From Gammaproteobacteria bacterium (GTDB lineage: Bacteria; Pseudomonadota; Gammaproteobacteria; Arenicellales; JAANXG01): a stretch of DNA of 19,529 nucleotides. The notes beneath the pieces are model-generated. The model was not told where the DNA came from. It did no database searches and was given only the letters and a program-made list of their open reading frames with translations. Shown piece after piece: positions 16,758 to 19,529 of the stretch. The stretch covers positions 1-19,529 of the forward strand of contig JAANXG010000097.1 in the NCBI GenBank assembly GCA_018263405.1. Direction: 5' to 3'. A program made the translations under genes and the position numbers. Position 1 is the stretch's first letter; every line of letters begins with the position of its first letter.

Positions 16758-16773
16758 GTTTGATATCCATACG

Positions 16774-18192
16774 ATGCTGGTTCCGGTAATCCTGTGCGGG
16801 GGGAGCGGTACACGCCTGTGGCCGGTTTCGCGCCACTATTTTCCCAAGCAGTTTCATGCGTTGACCGGCGATCGGTCCTTGTTCCAACAAACCGTCCAAA
16901 GGTGCGTCGGCGTCTCCGATTCCCGGAGCGTCGTAGTGCTGACCAACGATGATCACCGGTTTCTGGTATCCGAACAGCTGAATGCGATCGGTGTCGATAC
17001 GCGCGCGATTATTCTCGAGCCGGCGGCATTGAACACAGCGCCCGCCGTGGCTTTGGCCGCACTCCATGTTTGCGATACCGATCCCGACGCGGTGATGCTG
17101 GTGGTCCCTTCCGACCACCTCATCAACGACGAATCCGCCTTCCGGGACGCGATTGGCGTGGCTGAAGAAGCCGCCGGGGACGGCAGTCTCGTGACTTTGG
17201 GAATTGCGCCGCTCTATCCGGCTACCGGATACGGGTACATCAAGCGGGAATCAACGGTCGCCGAGAGACTTCCCGAAGCGAGCTACCGCGTGGAACGATT
17301 TGTCGAGAAACCGGATCTGGAAACAGCTTCCGGTTTTGTTGAAGACGGTACGTATTTCTGGAACAGCGGCATGTTCCTGTTCACGGCCAAGACTTATTTG
17401 GACGAACTCAAAAAGCATCGGCCGGGCATTTTCAAGGTATGCGAGGACGCGTGGGCACAAGCCAATACTACACACGGGTTTAGAACCGTCGGGCAGGCTT
17501 ATCGGGAAGCGCCGTCGCTGTCCGTCGACTATGCGATTATGGAGAAAACAGACAAGGCGATTGTCGTGCCGTATGCGGGTGACTGGAGCGATATCGGCTC
17601 GTGGTCCGGTTTGGCCGAGACGAAGACCAAGGATCGGGACGGCAACGCCGTCAGTGGTGATGTCCGGTTACACAACGTGAATGACAGCTTTATATTCGCT
17701 TCCGACAGGCTTGTCGCGGGTGTCGGTCTGCGGAACGCGGTAATCGTGGAGACCAAGGACGCCGTTTTGGTGTCGATGCAACGGGAAGACCAGGACGTTA
17801 AGCACGTAGTCGAATCGCTCCAGTCCATCGGTGCGCCGGAGGCGGACTATCATACTATCGTGTACAGACCGTGGGGCTCTTATGAAGATCTCGACAAAGG
17901 CGATGGATTTCACGTCAAGCGTTTAACCATCAAGCCTGGTGCGGGCATATCCCTGCAACGGCATTTCCATCGCTCGGAACACTGGGTCGTCGTGCAGGGG
18001 GAGGCCCTGGTTATAAGGGACGATGAAGAATTTGTGCTCAGGAAGAACGAATCGACCGACATACCCAGGGAAGCCGTGCATAAATTGACGAACCGGAGCG
18101 ACGAGGCTTTGGTAATCGTGGAAGTCCAGACGGGGGACTATCTGGACGAGTCGGATATTGAAAGGCTGAAGGACGATTATGGCCGTCGTTGA
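16774..18192 (+). CDS. manC: Mannose-1-phosphate guanylyltransferase / mannose-6-phosphate isomerase (type II)
   Basis: Bifunctional cytoplasmic enzyme making GDP-mannose from mannose-1-phosphate and GTP, and usually also interconverting fructose-6-phosphate and mannose-6-phosphate. 472 residues, the family length. The N-terminal nucleotidyltransferase has GGSGTRLWP (9-17), the nucleotide-binding loop, and FVEKPD (176-181) with the sugar-contacting Glu and Lys. NSGMFLF and DIGSW follow. The C-terminal cupin isomerase has RPWGSYEDLD and the metal-binding HFHRSEHW (397-404). ATG 16774 is chosen because homologues begin with about these residues before PVILCGGSG; in-frame GTG 16744 would add ten residues and put the hairpin inside the gene. 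It is 273 bp from wbpM and 12 bp from the next gene, so it probably has its own promoter. GDP-mannose would feed mannose or, via enzymes outside the window, D-rhamnose or fucose. Confidence 0.95.
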   Translation: MLVPVILCGGSGTRLWPVSRHYFPKQFHALTGDRSLFQQTVQRCVGVSDSRSVVVLTNDDHRFLVSEQLNAIGVDTRAIILEPAALNTAPAVALAALHVCDTDPDAVMLVVPSDHLINDESAFRDAIGVAEEAAGDGSLVTLGIAPLYPATGYGYIKRESTVAERLPEASYRVERFVEKPDLETASGFVEDGTYFWNSGMFLFTAKTYLDELKKHRPGIFKVCEDAWAQANTTHGFRTVGQAYREAPSLSVDYAIMEKTDKAIVVPYAGDWSDIGSWSGLAETKTKDRDGNAVSGDVRLHNVNDSFIFASDRLVAGVGLRNAVIVETKDAVLVSMQREDQDVKHVVESLQSIGAPEADYHTIVYRPWGSYEDLDKGDGFHVKRLTIKPGAGISLQRHFHRSEHWVVVQGEALVIRDDEEFVLRKNESTDIPREAVHKLTNRSDEALVIVEVQTGDYLDESDIERLKDDYGRR

Positions 18193-18204
18193 TAGGTTCA
18201 AGTT

Positions 18205-18981
18205 ATGACTGTGGCGGTCATCGGCGGTAGCGGGTTTCATCGTTGGGAGCAATTCGTCCACGAGGAAACCCTTGGCGTGATGACGCCTTATGCGTCAGCC
18301 GCGGTACCGGTGCTCGCGGGAAAACTGGGCAGTCACGAAATCGTGTTCGTCCCGCGTCACGGCCCGGACCATACGCTCCCGCCGCATCGGGTTAATTACC
18401 GGGCGAACATACGAGCTTTGCATGAGCTCGGGGTCAACGCGGTGCTCGCCATCGCTACGGTTGGCGGTATATCGCCCGGCGCCACGCCGGGTGTCTTGAT
18501 GATCCCGGACCAGATCCTCGATTACACCTACGGCCGAGCGCACACATTTTTCGACGGTGAAGACGGCGCGGTCGGCCACGCGGATATGTCGCAGCCTTAC
18601 ACCGAGGCGCTACGCGGCCGATTGATCGAGACGGCGCAAAAACTGGATATTGCGGTGATCGAACAAGGCACCTATGCGGCCACCCAGGGGCCGCGGTTTG
18701 AAACGCCGGCGGAGATCAAGCGCCTGGAGCAGGACGGCGCCGATGTCGTGGGCATGACCGGGATGCCGGAAGCTGCCCTCGCCAGGGAATTGCGACTCGC
18801 CTATGCCGCGATCGCCGTGGTGGTCAATCCCGCGGCCGGAAAGGTGGACGGGGGTATTTCCGTGCGAGCGGTGCAGGCCTCTTTGTCATCCGGCCGGGTT
18901 CGGGTAGGGGAACTGCTGGGCGGCGTGATTCCGGCTATCCACCATGAGGAATTCGCGGTACCGCCGCCGATTACGCCGTGA
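18205..18981 (+). CDS. mtnP: S-methyl-5'-thioinosine phosphorylase (MTAP/PNP family)
   Basis: 258-residue purine nucleoside phosphorylase of the MTAP branch, acting in methylthioadenosine salvage in the cytoplasm. Visible sites are the phosphate loop GGSG (7-10), RHG (51-53), PPHRVNYRANI (59-69), ATVGGIS (84-90), TQGPRFETPAEI, and GMTGMPEA around 183-190, which holds the ribose and methylthio contacts. Asn208 in VVNPAAG lies where MTA phosphorylases have an Asp that reads the 6-amino group. Asn at this point goes with 6-oxopurines, as in PNP, so methylthioinosine is the more likely substrate, as for the Pseudomonas enzyme. ATG 18205 has AGGTT upstream and is 12 bp after manC, so the two may be cotranscribed. 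The gene converges on the CsiV-like gene with 11 bp between stops. The family is firm; the substrate is inferred. Confidence 0.9.
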   Translation: MTVAVIGGSGFHRWEQFVHEETLGVMTPYASAAVPVLAGKLGSHEIVFVPRHGPDHTLPPHRVNYRANIRALHELGVNAVLAIATVGGISPGATPGVLMIPDQILDYTYGRAHTFFDGEDGAVGHADMSQPYTEALRGRLIETAQKLDIAVIEQGTYAATQGPRFETPAEIKRLEQDGADVVGMTGMPEAALARELRLAYAAIAVVVNPAAGKVDGGISVRAVQASLSSGRVRVGELLGGVIPAIHHEEFAVPPPITP

Positions 18982-18992
18982 CCGGCTGGGAG

Positions 18993-19529
18993 CTATTGGA
19001 TTGCGGCGTTGTCGTCCGGTTGTTCGTAGCGCGTCACCGAAACGATGGCGCCGATGTACGGATGATCGAAATAATGGAATTCCTCCAGTTTAATGCGCCG
19101 TTTCTCGGATATTCGAAAAACCTCGAATGCGTCCGCCGCCTCGGTCCCGGCGGCACCGGTACCGCCGATGATCGATGTAAACGATGTTGCCTGGGCCTCT
19201 TCATCGCTTTGCGCCCCCGCTCGGCGGGGCAGGCTGGCCTTGAGTTCCAGGTCGACGAACAACAGATAATCTCCATAGACGCGGAGCGAGCCTGACATGC
19301 GCGGCGAGACGGGCTCCGGGGACCCGGAATGGAGAGAAGAAGTAGTTGACCGGGCCGCATAACCCAGGGGCACGTCGATCGCCTCGTCTTTGCCCAGCAA
19401 CGGCTGCACCCAGGCCGTATGCACCATCACCGAGTACTGCGGGGCCAGGCGAAGCCGTTCCAACGCATCGCTCAGGTGCACGATCTCGGTGTAGGACACA
19501 TTTTCCCGGACGCGGTGGTACTCCTCGAT
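18993..19529 (-). CDS. csiV: CsiV-like peptidoglycan-binding periplasmic protein, C-terminal part (5'-truncated)
   Basis: Minus-strand gene read from beyond the right edge to the stop TAG at 18995-18993. About 178 residues are visible. The frame stays open through the edge, and the apparent GTG start at 19499 is internal. Features matching the CsiV family are SDALERLRL, then YSVMVHTAWVQPLL (Trp in the conserved H-x-x-W turn), a short strand SGSLRVYGDYLLFVDLEL, and the C-terminal FHYFDHPYIGAIVSVTRYE. The N-terminal signal peptide, if present, is outside the window. In Pseudomonas the homologue lies next to the methylthioinosine phosphorylase and near mfd, and the same pairing appears here, in convergent orientation. 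This marks a chromosomal boundary of the polysaccharide locus. The assignment rests on these motifs and on context. Confidence 0.75.
   Translation of the reverse strand: MEEYHRVRENVSYTEIVHLSDALERLRLAPQYSVMVHTAWVQPLLGKDEAIDVPLGYAARSTTSSLHSGSPEPVSPRMSGSLRVYGDYLLFVDLELKASLPRRAGAQSDEEAQATSFTSIIGGTGAAGTEAADAFEVFRISEKRRIKLEEFHYFDHPYIGAIVSVTRYEQPDDNAAIQ

Larger units (their letters stand above)
16501..16773. other. Intergenic region before manC
   Basis: 273 bp without a convincing gene, and the longest gap in the window. It holds two adjacent copies of ATTCCGAC just after the wbpM stop, a GC palindrome at 16547-16560, an AT-rich patch at about 16625-16660 that is the most likely site of a manC promoter, and a hairpin at 16740-16757. 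No -35/-10 pair is good enough to call: a TAGTAT at 16654-16659 has only a poor -35 partner at 16632-16637. No T-tailed terminator is seen. Confidence 0.5.

Noticed and set aside
16527..16763. 78-codon plus-strand open frame in the gap before manC
   Set aside because: It has no ribosome-binding site of note, no recognisable motif, and unusual composition; it is more likely non-coding leader sequence. A conservation check could change this.
18223..18234. GGCGGTAGCGGG, one base different from the ops element GGCGGTAGCGTG that recruits RfaH in polysaccharide operons
   Set aside because: It lies inside the phosphorylase gene and encodes its conserved GGSG phosphate loop (18223-18234), at the far end of the locus, so codon constraint explains it.

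Overview
The window is the downstream part of an O-antigen or other surface-polysaccharide locus from a Gram-negative bacterium, most likely a gammaproteobacterium. All genes from 1 to 18981 lie on the plus strand. One gene at the right edge lies on the minus strand. Support for a gammaproteobacterial host is the initiation cassette resembling Pseudomonas wbpL/wbpM and the chromosomal pair at the right end (a methylthioinosine-type phosphorylase converging on a CsiV-like gene). The species cannot be named from the sequence.

Layout. (1) 1-905: 3' part of an ABC-transporter ATPase of the Wzt type, with a C-terminal glycan-recognition domain. (2) 899-4951: a 1350-residue protein with an N-terminal methyltransferase, a kinase-like domain, a beta-rich domain, a coiled coil and two GT2 glycosyltransferase domains. 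Its front half looks like the E. coli O9a chain terminator WbdD, and its back half is a bifunctional glycosyltransferase. (3) 5045-5995: polyprenyl-phosphate glycosyltransferase (GtrB/ArnC type). (4) 6130-8121: a second two-domain GT2 enzyme, paralogous to the back half of the fusion protein. (5) 8115-12738: four more glycosyltransferases (GT2 with a beta-domain, WsaF-like GT4, and two WbbL-like GT2). (6) 12735-16500: atypical SDR, WbpL-like sugar-1-phosphate transferase and WbpM-like 4,6-dehydratase, joined by short overlaps. (7) 16501-16773: the largest non-coding gap, with an AT-rich patch and a perfect hairpin. (8) 16774-18981: manC and a purine-nucleoside-phosphorylase-family gene 12 bp apart. 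(9) 18993 to the end, minus strand: CsiV-like gene, cut by the window edge.

How it may work (inference). The WbpM-like enzyme, perhaps with the SDR, makes a UDP-6-deoxy-HexNAc, and the WbpL-like protein loads it on undecaprenyl phosphate. ManC supplies GDP-mannose, or the precursor of GDP-rhamnose. The glycosyltransferases build the chain in the cytoplasm. The WbdD-like half of the fusion protein would cap the non-reducing end, and the C-terminal domain of Wzt would recognise the capped chain for export by Wzm/Wzt. No Wzx or Wzy gene is in the window, which fits the ABC-transporter route. The GtrB-like enzyme suggests a separate, periplasmic side-branch modification.

The glycosyltransferase region reads as less GC-rich (one 60-base line near 3.5 kb is 50% GC) than the manC end (one line near 17.1 kb is 63% GC). 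This agrees with a variable polysaccharide island against a chromosomal boundary. No rRNA, tRNA, CRISPR array or insertion sequence was seen.
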